From Penaeus vannamei (Eukaryota > Arthropoda > Malacostraca > Decapoda > Penaeidae): a stretch of 30,000 bases of DNA. Location: the NCBI RefSeq assembly GCF_042767895.1, contig NC_091569.1, positions 3,615,289 through 3,645,288 of the forward strand. The letters run 5' to 3'. Position numbers and translations under genes: made by a program. Positions 20,901-30,000 of this stretch are shown here, piece by piece (position 1 is the first letter of the stretch; every line of letters starts with the position of its first letter). The notes below the pieces were generated by a model. The model saw nothing but the letters and a program-made list of their open reading frames with translations, was not told the DNA's origin and made no database searches.

Positions 20901-23900
20901 TATCTTTGTGTAGATGACAAAAATAGAAAAGAAATGCAAAATTGCAATTACAGATTTACATCTCATATTATCACAGTATTACTAATATTAAAGCATAGTC
21001 TTGGATTTTGTATAACTTATCAATGAATCTTTAATATCTTATATTTTGATACACGTGAGCTTTGTGATATGGACCTACACGGTATGTGTTGGAGACCACT
21101 GTGTTCGAGCCGTTGGTATTGCTCTTAGATGTAGTTTCTTTTTGTTTTGTTCACAAGTTTTAAGAAACTTAAGGAGGAAAGAACAGTTTAGAAGAGAGAA
21201 AAATAACAAAGTTTTGTCTTAAAAAATACAATTTACACTGTTAATATTGTTTTTTTTTTTTTTTTCTAAAATCTTTCCTCTTTATTGGAAAAGTAGACTG
21301 TGATTAACCACCATTTTACTGCATTTTTTCACCAGAGGACAAAGATAGGAAATTTGAAGATCAGGAAGGTAAGAGATAAGGTTTTTCAGATACCATGCAT
21401 CTTTTTCTCGCCTTGTCTCACTGCTTTCCGATTTATTTGGATCTTTTGCAATGCGGTTTCTTGCGTATTACGTTGGATAATGGCTGGAGAGCGAGAGAGC
21501 TTTTATCGGCTGACCTTTTACTTGAGATTTTTTTTTTGCTGGGTTTTATTCTGCATGATGTTATAGCTTACATGTGTTATTTTTTGCAGACAAAATAGTT
21601 TCAGTATTTTTCATTTTTGTGAATGCTTCTATATTTCAGAATATACTTTTGGAAATTGCTCCTTACAAAAAGCTAGGATCAGTAGTTATTAGTTACTATT
21701 TTCAGTATTTTGGCTTCTTTAGTGTTTGGCTGTATGTAAGAACTTGATTGCCATTTACATAGGTTCTTTCTCTAATTTAATTTGAACCTATAGCAGATGA
21801 GCTGTAAGAGTTTATTTAAGGGAGTTTTTTAGTCTGCAAATGTACAGAACCATAAAGTTGCAGAGGTAGACATTGGCAAACAGTTTCTTTTAACTTGTAG
21901 ATTAAAAACTTGTTTTGCATGGAAATAATGTGTATTTTTTGTGGTAGATTCATACAATTAAATTTTTATTAGAATTTCACTCTCATTTCAGCAATTAGTT
22001 TTTATTATCTTGTAGTTTCTATCTAGTAAGAGTATACATTGCTGCACAGTGTAGAGTAGTCTTTATTATTTTGCTGTCTAGAAATGCAGTTATTTGGCAG
22101 TTAGCACTCTTGCATGGGCTTTGCCTATAGTAAGAGATAAAAAGGAGAAATATCTAGAAACCTGAAGCAGTCTTCCCGAGAGGGGAATGGGTTAGCCTAT
22201 TCAACTAAAATGATATTCTTTTGATTTTTCCTTATTCAGATTTTTTCCATTGTTGGTGTTTTTGTTTCCATAAATTTTTATCTTTACCAATGTGGTCATG
22301 TATGTTACAAGTGAAGTCTGTTAAAGAAAATGTCCAGCTAAAGAACAGAAGAAAAAGTAACAGATATTGGGTTTCAACTTCAATCTTCCTTAGTGAAGGA
22401 TCTGTGATGTCACACATTTAAACCGGCTGTCCTCCCATTGCAGGAAACATTTTAGAAATTCCAGTTTTGGAATGCCAACCAATTGTACAGTCACACCCCT
22501 TGTAATGCCCTCTCAGCATCTTTCGTTTAGAGAAAAGCCAGAAATCACAAGGAGATATGTTTAGACTTGAGGAATTCTGAGTTGCATGATGGCCACAAGT
22601 TGTCTCTTCTGCCAGACTTTATTATTAATTATTATTGACATTGTGGCAATTATGTTATTAACAAACCACCAGCAATAAAAATTATTATTTTTTTCTGAAA
22701 ATCAAGGAGAAAAGGGTTAATAATTGACATAGGTGAGGCTAGTAATCGACTCCTTTGTGAATGAATAAACCCATGTGAACTCATCTGTTTGCTAAAAAAA
22801 AAAAAAAAAAAGATAAACCAAAATCCAGTCACATTAAACATATGTATACATGTCGTCCCAACATCAAAAGGTTGAAATTTGTAATTCCCTTAGTGTCATT
22901 ACAGACTGCATATTGTATCTTGTGAATTGCATGTACTGGGTTTTAACCAAGCTTTTGATGCAGCAATGCTGCTTAATGTTTTCTTTGACTCTATAGAATT
23001 CAAAATCAAAAGTGCAGCTGTGGCACAATCTCATCGCTTTCCTGTATTTGAATGGTTCATTTGACGAGGCTGCCAAAAGACATGCTTGTGCAGTAAGGTG
23101 GTGCCACAAGAAATGCATGTGCAATAAAGCCAACCACTGAAAGGGCATATTTCTTGCATTCTAGCTGTTACTTTGCACAAAGAAATTAAAAGCTGGATAT
23201 TTTGTTTAACAGATCATGTGTTTTAATATCCAGTGGAATGAATTTTAGATACTGAAAAAACAAAAAAAACAAAAAAAACTTTAAAATTTAATGAGTGATA
23301 AATAAATTCATTATAAGCAAAATGTTGGCAAGTTCTGCATATGTATGTTATCATGCATTTCACAAGAATAGTATAATTAACTTCCCACTGTTTTCCAGAG
23401 TGGCAAAGATGGAGTCAGAAAGGAGCAGGATACATTTGGGGAGCTGGAGGTGCCCAACAGCAAATACTACGGGGCTCAGACTGTACGATCCGTCATGAAC
23501 TTCCCCATTGGCGGAGAAACGGAACGAATGCCGGTAAGTGTCATGCATGAGTTTTTAAAATTCTTATGATATGGTTTATCTTCAAATCCAGCAACCTTTC
23601 AGGTTATATTTCTTTCTTTTCTTTTCTGCTTCTGCTCTAATTTAATGATCAATGACCATATGGAGCATTAATTTTTCTTTCCGTGCATCTTTGTTTTGAC
23701 TTTGAACACTGTGTGTATTACTATTACTAATTATCCAATGGATCCAGATGCTCCACTGCTATCACTTAGCCCAAAAAATGAGCATTAGCTTATGTGAGTG
23801 GCCACTCTGACGGTGTGCGACTTGTACAACGGGTGCACATGAACACTCGTTTGATGATAACTCATGTCTCCCTTTGATATGTTATTTTTTATTTTCCTGC

Positions 23901-26900
23901 TTAAGTGTTTTTTGCTTTTCTGCCATTTTCAAATGTCTGTATTGGTCATTTGGTTTGCTTTATCCAGATGGTAATAGACATTTTCCCTTGCACAGACTCT
24001 ATCATTTTTCTAGATAGTCCATGAATCAGTGCAATAATAACAAAGTAACATTTTGTTTATTTATTTCTAGAATGATGGTTTATCAATTTCCCATCCATAG
24101 CTAGCCCTCAATAATAGATGTCTAGATAAGACTAGTTATTGGCAGATTTCTATTTGTTCCATATACTTTCCAAGATGTTGCAGCTTAGGCTACGTAATGT
24201 TAAACTGTGGTGAATTTTGGCCAAATTGCATTGGACAGAGAAGAAATTTCCATCTGTCAAACACTTTGATTTTTGCCTTTTGCTGTGAATTGCATATACC
24301 AATTTTCTCCTATGTATTTTATTCCCATTTATCACTTTGCTCTTTGCACTTATTGTATGCTTCTTGTCACTGATTAACACTCACTGTGACCATATCTCTC
24401 TTTTGCAGTTGCCAGTGATTAAGGCTTTTGGGGTGCTGAAGAAGGCTGCAGCAGAGGTCAACCAGGAGTATGGTCTTGACCCCAAGATAGCTGATGCCAT
24501 TTCCAAAGCAGCTGATGAAGTGATCAGCGGAGATCTCTACGGCGAACATTTCCCTCTTGTCATCTGGCAGACTGTAGGTTTCAAAGTCATACTCATTCTT
24601 TTGTTGAAATTTTGCAGGTTTCCTCTGTCTTTCTTTTCTTCCTTGTCTTCCTCTTCTCCTTTTTCCTCATCCTCCTTTTCCTCTTCTTTGCTTCCTCCTT
24701 TTCCTCTTCTTTGCTTCCTCCTTTTCCTCTTCTTTGCTTCCTCCTTTTCCTCTTCTTTGCTTGCTCCTTTTCCTCTTCTTTGCTTCCTCCTTTTCCTCTT
24801 CTTTGCTTCCTCCTTTTCCTCTTCTTTGCTTCCTCCTTTTCCTCTTCTTTGCTTCCTCCCTTTCCTCTTCTTTGCTTCCTCCCTTTCCTCTTTTGGACAA
24901 GGTCCTTTCTTCCTCTCTGTCTTGCTTTGATTTCCATTCATCCTTGTTTTCCCTTTCTTCTTTTCTTCCTTGGCTTCCCCTGTCTTGGCCTGTTCTTAGG
25001 AAATTACAGTTGATTGAGATATTGGTTTGAATATTAATGAATGAGAACTGACAAAGTAGTAAGGAAATTGACAAAATGTTTGATTGTTGAAAGTCATGAG
25101 CAGTGGGTATTCTCTCTCTCCCTAGGGATCTGGAACGCAGTCCAACATGAACACCAATGAAGTAATTGCCAACCGCGCAATTGAATTGTTGGGAGGAGAA
25201 CTAGGGTCAAAATCGCCTGTTCACCCCAATGACCATGTGAACAAGAGTCAGGTGAGTTTTAAAATATTGTTTAAAATTATTGTTGATATTATTGTTTATC
25301 ATTTGTTTGTATTTTAGTTATTGATGATGATACTTACGTTAATTTTTGTTGTGACTAACACCATTGTTATTTTTCTATGGATTATATTATTATTATTTAT
25401 TAATGTTTATCAATTGATATGTATTATTTATTTTTGTTGTTTGCAGTTATTAGTCCTTATTGATTATTCTTGATTATATTGTAGATGATATTTATTTGCC
25501 TTTCATAATTAGTTTATGGTCCAAAGACAAGAAAATTCTCATTATTTGTGTATTTATTTATTTTCAGAGTTCAAATGACACATACCCAACTGCCATGCAC
25601 ATTGCGACTGCAGTTGAGATCCACAACACACTGTTGCCAGGCCTCGAAGCCTTGCATAAGGCTTTGGACGCAAAAGCCAAGGAATATGCAGACATTGTAA
25701 AGATTGGCCGCACTCACACCCAGGTATGTAGATTGTATGAGATGGTGACTTGGGATCTTGTAGTTATTTTTCAAACATAGAAATGAGACAGGATGCTCGG
25801 AATAAAGGAGATGGAATAAGCTGAGTGAGAAAACTAAAGAATATGAAGTTGAAGTTGGAAGATCTGCTGACAGTTTTATATATATTGATTATTTTGAGCA
25901 CACAGAAGATATGTGCATCATGTATTTTTGCAAATTATTTATTATATTTATTTATTTTTAAATTTTTGTTTAGGATGCCACACCCCTAACTCTTGGCCAA
26001 GAGTTCAGTGGCTATGCACAGCAGATTGAGTTTGGCATTCAACGTGTGAAGGCCTGTCTCCCGCGTGTCTACATGCTAGCTGCTGGAGGAACTGCTGTGG
26101 GCACTGGTCTCAACACCAGGGTTGGGTTCGCAGAAAAAGTGGCTGCAAAGGTAAGCGTCTCCTGTTAGCTTGCATGTGATGTTCACTTTTTGTAAGAATA
26201 CAAGATTTGTTTTATTTTTAAGTTTCTTTATTTGATAGGACTAAGAGGGTTCTTGGCTGGACAGGTTATATTTTCAGTAATCAGAATAAGACCATCAAAT
26301 TTTTTCAAGCACTGAATTTTATATATTTATTTTTCTCAAATAACTTCTTAAAATCCCCCTCCCCCTTTATTCCCAAAGGTCTCACAGCTTACTGGTCTGC
26401 CCTTCGAGACGGCTCCAAACAAGTTTGAGGCCCTGGCTGCCCATGACGCCATGGTTGAGGTCTCGGGTGCTCTTAACGTGATTGCTTGCTCTATCATGAA
26501 GATTGCCAACGACATCCGCTTCCTTGGCTCTGGCCCTCGCTGTGGTCTGGGAGAGCTCTCCCTGCCAGAGAATGAGCCAGGTTCTTCCATTATGCCAGGT
26601 ACGGGAACTGGGAGGGGGTGGTGGGCAGGTTCACCTCTCTTGTACGCTGTCATTTATTGGTGGCTCTTTTGTTTATGATTTTTAGGGGTATCTTAATTTA
26701 TTTACATCTGTTAATGATTCATTTTTTTATTGCACATAATTTTTATGATTTATTTAATATTATATTCATCACTGATGAACATGTCTATGCATTGAATGAT
26801 TTATTGATTTATATATTCATTTGCTAATGTATTGATAATTAAAAAGAGGAAAAAAAGGTGATTTCTTTAGAATTATCATATTGGTATTAATTTTGAAAAG

Positions 26901-28492
26901 TTATTTACATAGCTTTTTTAGAATTTGTATTTTTATCTATTCATGTATGACTGAATATATTCAGGTACATCAGTTTTGACGTATTTGTTTTTATTTATTG
27001 ATATTTTGCTTGTTTAATTATAGATAATTGTTTAGCTGTCATTTCTTTACATGTTTAAAATATTGATTCTTATATGTTTATATTTAAGTTTATTTTTCAT
27101 GTAATGCCAATTTCAATATGTGGCATTTCTTTGTATTTTTTTCTTCATTTAGGGTTTTTGCACTGGTTAACATTGTAATGTGTAGTGGGCAAAGGCAAGT
27201 AATCATCGTGAGATATAATGAATAATGAATAGTTAAATAAATAATTTAATATCCATTTGTTGCAATGGTTGTTCTTGGTGTAGCAGACTGTCTGTTTAAT
27301 TTTGCCTTAAAACTAACTCCCTGTGTGCAAGGAATGGCTGGGTTACCATCCACTGGCAGTTTGTGGGAATTGAACACGGGTCAGCAAGATTGCTAGATGA
27401 GACCACTACCACTGCACCACACAACAAACATAAGGTGTTGAAGATAAAAGGAATTAGTTAAAACATTGCAAGCTGCTCAGACCAAAACCATTTCCTAAAT
27501 AATAGATGCATTTGCAGGCAAGGTCAACCCAACCCAGTGTGAGGCCATCACCATGGTTGCGGCTCAGGTTATGGGGAACCACGTGGCAGTGACAGTGGGT
27601 GGCTCCAATGGACACTTCGAGCTCAATGTCTTCAAGCCCATGATGGTTGCCAATGTGCTGAGGTGAGGTGTTCAGTGTTTGCTGTTGATTGATATTGAAA
27701 TAAGTGTGTGAATGGGTTTTAAAGGTAAGATATGGAGTAATGGTTTTGATGTTATCTTTACACCAGAATAATCCTGTGCTGTTATTTCTTTTCTTTTCTG
27801 CTTATGACAACATTTTTCACAAATATCACCTCTAATTCTAATGTTGATATGAATAAATGTAGTACCAGTATGAATATTATGTATGATATGCCTGTTCTCT
27901 TTTTCTCCAGGTCCATTCGGCTGCTTGGTGACAGCTGTCATGCATTCGTCAATAACTGTGTTGTTGGTATTACCGCAAACCAGGAACGTATTGACAAGCT
28001 CCTCCATGAGTCGCTTATGTTGGTGACTGCCCTCAACCCTCACATTGGTTATGACAAGGTCTGATCTTATGTGGTCCTTGATTTACAGTAGAGCTTCATT
28101 TCTGAATCTATTATGAAAATTAAATAATGTAAAATGAGACCATTATTCCCGTAAGAAATAACTAAAAAACTGTTCCCCAAACTCCTGGCCAGACGTAATG
28201 ACTCTCACAATATATGGAAATAATTGAATTTAATAAATTAGAAAAAAGAGATAGAAATAGTGTTAATTATTATACATAGTAATACAAGGCAGATATTCAC
28301 TTGGTTTAGTATAAGAGAGAAGCTATACACATCACTTACATAGCATTTACATGCTTTCAGGCTGCAAAGATCGCCAAGACTGCACATAAGGAAGGCTCAA
28401 CACTCAAGGCCACAGCACTTAAGCTTGGCTACTTGACGGAGGAAGAATTTGACAAGTGGGTTAGACCTGAAGATATGCTGGGACCCAAGTAA
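14896..28492 (+). CDS. FH: Fumarate hydratase (class II fumarase), mitochondrial
   Basis: Coding exons are 14896-14997, 23399-23533, 24409-24573, 25126-25251, 25568-25723, 25974-26150, 26379-26598, 27518-27662, 27911-28058 and 28361-28492: 1506 nt, 501 residues plus TAA (human 510). FH interconverts fumarate and L-malate in the TCA cycle as a homotetramer in the matrix; a cytosolic form exists in many eukaryotes. Residues 1-34 are a presequence rich in Arg/Ser/Ala without acids. Family signatures are GSGTQSNMN (135-143), SSNDT (177-181), GRTHTQDA with His226, and the lyase-1 loop GSSIMPGKVNP (355-365) with Ser356, the likely catalytic serine by homology. The C-terminus DMLGPK matches animal FH. 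Ten coding exons equals the human number (recollection). The first ATG has an ACCATGG context. No frameshift or stop is seen. Confidence 0.97.
16104..16756. mobile_element. Large imperfect palindrome (foldback element)
   Basis: The left and right halves are mutual reverse complements with gaps. TCAATGGATTCC (16126-16137) pairs perfectly with GGAATCCATTGA (16725-16736); GACAACAAAGAAT (16354-16366) pairs with ATTCTTTGTCGTC (16467-16479) with one mismatch; TGCTCTACC (16438-16446) pairs with the GGATAGAGCA arm (16386-16395); and the core AGATGCAG (16402-16409) pairs with CTGCATCT (16422-16429). Outer similarity reaches about 16104 and 16756. No ORF is present. It is probably a non-autonomous foldback transposon or MITE. 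Confidence 0.65.
18451..18486 (+). CDS. Possible in-frame 36-nt cassette micro-exon in FH intron 1
   Basis: A pyrimidine-rich acceptor (ending TTTAATGCAG) and a donor (CAG|GTAGGC) bracket 36 nt with no stop in phase 0, the phase of the flanking FH exons. It would add LRRPFPEGLLIQ after Met34. No family precedent is known to me, and decoy exons this short are common in an 8-kb intron. Confidence 0.15.
19341..19443. repeat. 52-bp tandem duplication, two near-identical copies
   Basis: The unit beginning AAAGCAACACTAAATCTACC at 19341-19392 is repeated at 19393-19443. Copies differ only by a few bases near the internal T-run, indicating a recent duplication. Confidence 0.9.
19991..21101. mobile_element. 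hAT-like terminal inverted-repeat pair (~1.1 kb)
   Basis: CAGTGGTCCTCAGTCC at 19991 and, read from the other end, CAGTGGTCTCCAACAC (complement of 21086-21101) resemble the CAGTGGTYCYCAACC termini of hAT elements. The interior lacks a transposase frame. The flanking 8 bp (CTTGACAC and TGTTCGAG) do not match as target duplications, so the element may be old or the ends may belong to two remnants. Confidence 0.4.
21336..21368 (+). CDS. Possible in-frame 33-nt cassette micro-exon in FH intron 1
   Basis: The acceptor context GCATTTTTTCACCAG and a strong donor (GAAG|GTAAGAG) bracket 33 nt with no stop in phase 0. It would insert RTKIGNLKIRK between the presequence and the enzyme core. Splice-site quality is better than for the 18451 candidate, but there is no homology support. 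Confidence 0.2.
23399..23533 (+). CDS. FH: FH exon 2
   Basis: Acceptor TTTTCCAG, donor GTAAGT, 135 nt, phase 0-0, residues 35-79. It contains DTFGELEVPNSKYYGAQT and a GGETERMP end, the conserved N-terminal part of class II fumarases. Confidence 0.97.
23534..24408 (+). other. FH: FH intron 2
   Basis: An 875-bp AT-rich intron (GTAAGT donor, TTTTGCAG acceptor) in which I see no gene or clear repeat. Confidence 0.9.
24409..24573 (+). CDS. FH: FH exon 3
   Basis: Acceptor TTTTGCAG, donor GTAGGT, 165 nt, phase 0-0, residues 80-134. It encodes LPVIKAFGVLKKAAAEVNQ, then GLDPKIADAI and the end HFPLVIWQT, all strongly conserved in FH. The open frame continues past the donor into pyrimidine-rich repeat DNA, which is intronic. 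Confidence 0.97.
24574..25125 (+). other. FH: FH intron 3
   Basis: A 552-bp intron (GTAGGT donor, acceptor CTCTCCCTAG). Much of it is the 23-bp polypyrimidine minisatellite at 24666-24893 and flanking TC-rich DNA. Confidence 0.9.
24666..24893. repeat. 23-bp polypyrimidine minisatellite, ~9.5 copies
   Basis: The CTTTG core recurs at 24686, 24709, 24732, 24755, 24778, 24801, 24824, 24847 and 24870: nine anchors, exact 23-bp period, unit close to CTTTGCTTCCTCCTTTTCCTCTT. The last two copies share a CTCCCTTT variant and one middle copy has GCTTGCTC. The sense transcript is pyrimidine-rich. Lys/Glu/Arg-rich minus frames are artefacts. Confidence 0.95.
25126..25251 (+). CDS. FH: FH exon 4
   Basis: Acceptor TCTCTCTCCCTAG, donor GTGAGT, 126 nt, phase 0-0, residues 135-176. 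It begins GSGTQSNMNTNEVIANRA, a substrate-binding segment in class II fumarases, and ends VHPNDHVNKSQ. Confidence 0.98.
25252..25567 (+). other. FH: FH intron 4
   Basis: A 316-bp AT-rich intron with TTATT-type low complexity; nothing else seen. Confidence 0.9.
25568..25723 (+). CDS. FH: FH exon 5
   Basis: Acceptor TATTTTCAG, donor GTATGT, 156 nt, phase 0-0, residues 177-228. It begins SSNDTYPTAMHIATAVEIH and ends KIGRTHTQ. His226 aligns with the conserved active-site histidine of the family. Confidence 0.98.
25974..26150 (+). CDS. FH: FH exon 6
   Basis: Acceptor TTTGTTTAG, donor GTAAGC, 177 nt, phase 0-0, residues 229-287. It encodes DATPLTLGQEFSGYAQQIE and the AAGGTAVGTGLNTR turn of the fumarase/aspartase superfamily. 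Confidence 0.98.
26379..26598 (+). CDS. FH: FH exon 7
   Basis: Acceptor ATTCCCAAAG, donor GTACGG, 220 nt, phase 0-1. Residues 288-360 plus the first base of Gly361. It carries TAPNKFEALAAHDAMVE and ends in the catalytic loop ENEPGSSIMP, so the signature is interrupted by intron 7. Confidence 0.98.
26599..27517 (+). other. FH: FH intron 7
   Basis: A 919-bp intron splitting the Gly361 codon (donor GTACGG, acceptor TTTGCAG). It is AT-rich and contains the SINE at about 27290-27424. Confidence 0.9.
27290..27424 (-). mobile_element. tRNA-derived SINE in FH intron 7
   Basis: On the minus strand, a box A (TGGTGCAGTGG, complement of 27409-27419) and a box B (GTTCAATTC, complement of 27367-27375) are spaced as in tRNA genes, giving an internal Pol III promoter. 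The tRNA-like head is followed by a non-tRNA body running toward 27290 or beyond (perhaps 27245). No intact acceptor stem is seen, so it is a SINE rather than a working tRNA gene. It is antisense to FH. Confidence 0.65.
27518..27662 (+). CDS. FH: FH exon 8
   Basis: Acceptor TTTGCAG, donor GTGAGG, 145 nt, phase 1-2. It completes Gly361 and continues KVNPTQCEAITMVAAQVMGN, then GGSNGHFELNVFKPMM, both hallmark FH segments, ending in a split Arg409 codon. Confidence 0.98.
27911..28058 (+). CDS. FH: FH exon 9
   Basis: Acceptor TTTTCTCCAG, 148 nt, phase 2-0, residues 409-458 (SIRLLGDSCHAFVNNCVVGI ... TALNPHIGYDK). The donor AAG|GTCTGA is a poor match to consensus, but homology fixes the boundary: DK is followed by AAKIAKTAHK in the next exon. 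Confidence 0.95.
28361..28492 (+). CDS. FH: FH exon 10 (last coding exon)
   Basis: Acceptor GCTTTCAG, 132 nt including TAA at 28490-28492, residues 459-501. It begins AAKIAKTAHKEGSTLKATAL and ends RPEDMLGPK, the conserved FH C-terminus. Confidence 0.97.
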   Translation, partial: AAKIAKTAHKEGSTLKATALKLGYLTEEEFDKWVRPEDMLGPK

Positions 28493-29855
28493 AAGACAGT
28501 AGGAGCAGCCAGAGTGGGTATATATTCAGGTAAACAATGTTCATTATTTTGAAGATTTCATTGATGAGAATAAATGGTAGTACATTAAACCCAGATTTAT
28601 TGGAGGGTTTTGAAACTGTTTATTCGAAATACATGCTGCAATCTTTATCAATAAGATTTTTATTTAATGATGATTGTTGGGTATTTACCTAATTAAATGC
28701 ATTGATAAAGAAACGGTGGCTTGCTCCTAATTGCAAGGCCTTTGAACAGACATTTGTTGGGTAGGAGTGTGGAGAGCAAATTTTGTATTACCCCTCCCAT
28801 TGCAGCTGGTGATTGTTCAAGATACTTTGCAGAAATGTTGATACTTGAATTACAAAAAAGTGCACAAATTAAGGGGTTACTATAACTGGTAATTGTTAAT
28901 GTAATAAATATAATGATAATTAGTAATGATTATCATAACAGATAATAATGGTAATAGTAACTTTTTTCTAATTATAACTGAAAAGATTATAGCAATATTT
29001 TTTCTTCCAGGTGTGTGTATGATCTACACATTCAGCAAAGAGCATTAAAAGAAATGATGATGGATCAAGACAGGGCAGTCACGGCTGAAGTTATAGGATT
29101 ATATACATAGTTGCATATAGTTTTGTAAATTTGCACATCATACAACAGTGTTTGAAAAAGGACTTTTATGTGAAAGAATTTTTTAATGCTCAAAATTCTG
29201 CATTGTTTTATAATATATAACCATTTGTTCAGGTTGTAAAAGAATTGGTGGTTTGACTCCAAGGAAATCTTCAATGGTGTACATAGGATATCTTTATAAC
29301 AATATTGGAGTATGAAATCCCTATTTTGTTGCATAAATAATGAATTGAAAAATGGTATATGCATCTTACTAACCTTTTTATTTGTGTGATGATAAAGCTA
29401 TTGCTCAAGAGAAGGGTATGAGAACTGGCAAAATGGTGAAAATATGAATGTATACAGTCTGAAAAAGAAATATTTTGATTGGGTTATTGGCTAATTGATT
29501 CATATTTAAGATAGCCATCTGTTTTGTTGAAATATCAGTATGACTGTATGACTCTGGCATTAAAGATTTTTGAAAAATAACTACCAAGAAATGTATCCAT
29601 GTTCTAGTTCTAAGCTTATCAACCTGGGGAGTCTTGAGAAATTTTCGGTGGAAATATTGCATAAATCCGGTGTATGATGAGAACTCTTTAATATGTTTAA
29701 ACAATATGGTAAGAGAATTCATGATTTGACAGCAGATAACAAGAGTATTGTTTATGAATATTATTTACTCAGTTATTATTATAGAAAGCTATATAAAGAG
29801 CCACACTGAAAAAAAATTGAGATTTATACCAATAAAGGTGTCAGTGCAGGTCAAG
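28493..29855 (+). other. FH: FH 3' UTR with probable intron 28530-29010
   Basis: After the stop, 37 nt of UTR lead to TTCAG|GTAAAC (donor at 28530). A strong acceptor (TATTTTTTCTTCCAG) ends at 29010, implying a 481-bp intron in the 3' UTR and a final non-coding exon of about 840 nt. If unspliced, an earlier AATAAA at 28569-28574, followed by a T/G-rich stretch, could end the transcript instead. Confidence 0.45.
29831..29836 (+). other. FH: Candidate distal poly(A) signal of FH
   Basis: AATAAA is followed by a G/T-rich stretch (GGTGTCAGTGCAGG). It is the clearest hexamer in the distal 3' UTR. A proximal alternative lies at 28569-28574. Confidence 0.5.
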
Positions 29856-30000
29856 ATACATCTAAGAAAGAATTAATAGAAAGTCAGCTATTTACGTAAG
29901 AAAAACATGGTAGCTGATCTTTTAAACCTGTCAAGCGTTTGGAGGCACATTCAGTTTTCTCCGTTTGAAATCAAATGCAGATATGAACTACTGTTTTATT

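Larger units (their letters stand above)
14998..23398 (+). other. FH: FH intron 1 (8.4 kb)
   Basis: GTAAAG donor, TTTTCCAG acceptor. It holds a large foldback element (16104-16756), a 52-bp tandem duplication (19341-19443), a hAT-like inverted-repeat pair (19991-21101) and two possible in-frame micro-exons (18451-18486, 21336-21368). Homopolymer runs occur at 21249-21265 (T) and 22794-22811 (A). The minus-strand 168-codon frame over 14868-15374 is antisense to exon 1 and CpG-rich DNA, and is not supported as a gene. Confidence 0.85.

Noticed and set aside
22864..23148. 94-codon minus-strand frame in FH intron 1
   Set aside because: No recognisable motif, no splice partners, and AT-rich intron context; likely chance.
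24537..25074. Lys/Glu/Arg-rich minus frames and Phe/Leu/Ser plus frames in FH intron 3
   Set aside because: The 23-bp minisatellite read in various frames (23 is not a multiple of 3, so each frame shows the same peptide pattern shifted).

Overview
This is a eukaryotic nuclear window, most likely from an arthropod and probably a decapod crustacean such as a penaeid shrimp. The evidence is spliceosomal genes with GT-AG introns in an AT-rich background, an exceptional load of long compound microsatellites ((TA)n, (TG)n, (CT)n, (GA)n, (GATA)n), a short interstitial CCTAA run (the arthropod telomere motif), and tRNA-derived SINE and MITE remnants. The organism call is inference. Nothing prokaryotic, no CRISPR array and no operon is present.

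Two protein-coding genes, arranged head to head, can be read completely. (1) RNPS1, the exon junction complex/ASAP splicing factor, is on the minus strand: eight coding exons between 10272 and 3792, 302 residues. Its start codon appears to be split by intron 1 (AT at 10272-10271, G at 10124), and all seven introns are in phase 2. (2) Fumarate hydratase (FH), the TCA-cycle enzyme, is on the plus strand: ten coding exons between 14896 and 28492, 501 residues. Exon 1 encodes the mitochondrial presequence and ends in a Met that could start a cytosolic form. An 8.4-kb intron 1 follows, and a probable intron also lies in the 3' UTR.

Layout: 1-3085 is intergenic DNA downstream of RNPS1 with no recognisable gene. 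3085-10331 is RNPS1, whose introns hold a piggyBac-like MITE, a decayed SINE, and a GC-rich 44-bp degenerate tandem array beside a telomere-like run. 10332-14640 is the divergent intergenic region, dominated by a TA/TG array, a CT array and a ~1-kb GA array. 14640-14895 is the FH 5' region, built from a degenerate ~30-bp tandem repeat and holding an upstream ORF. 14896-28492 is FH; its intron 1 contains a ~630-bp foldback element, a hAT-like inverted-repeat pair, a fresh 52-bp duplication and two possible in-frame micro-exons, intron 3 has a 23-bp polypyrimidine minisatellite, and intron 7 has a SINE. 28493-30000 is the FH 3' UTR and flank.

The two genes have no known direct functional link; one acts in nuclear mRNA processing and the other in central metabolism. 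The most interesting items are the split RNPS1 start codon, the uniform phase-2 exon structure, the FH dual-start/uORF architecture, and several apparently undescribed repeat structures. No exotic defence or mobile-gene system was found.
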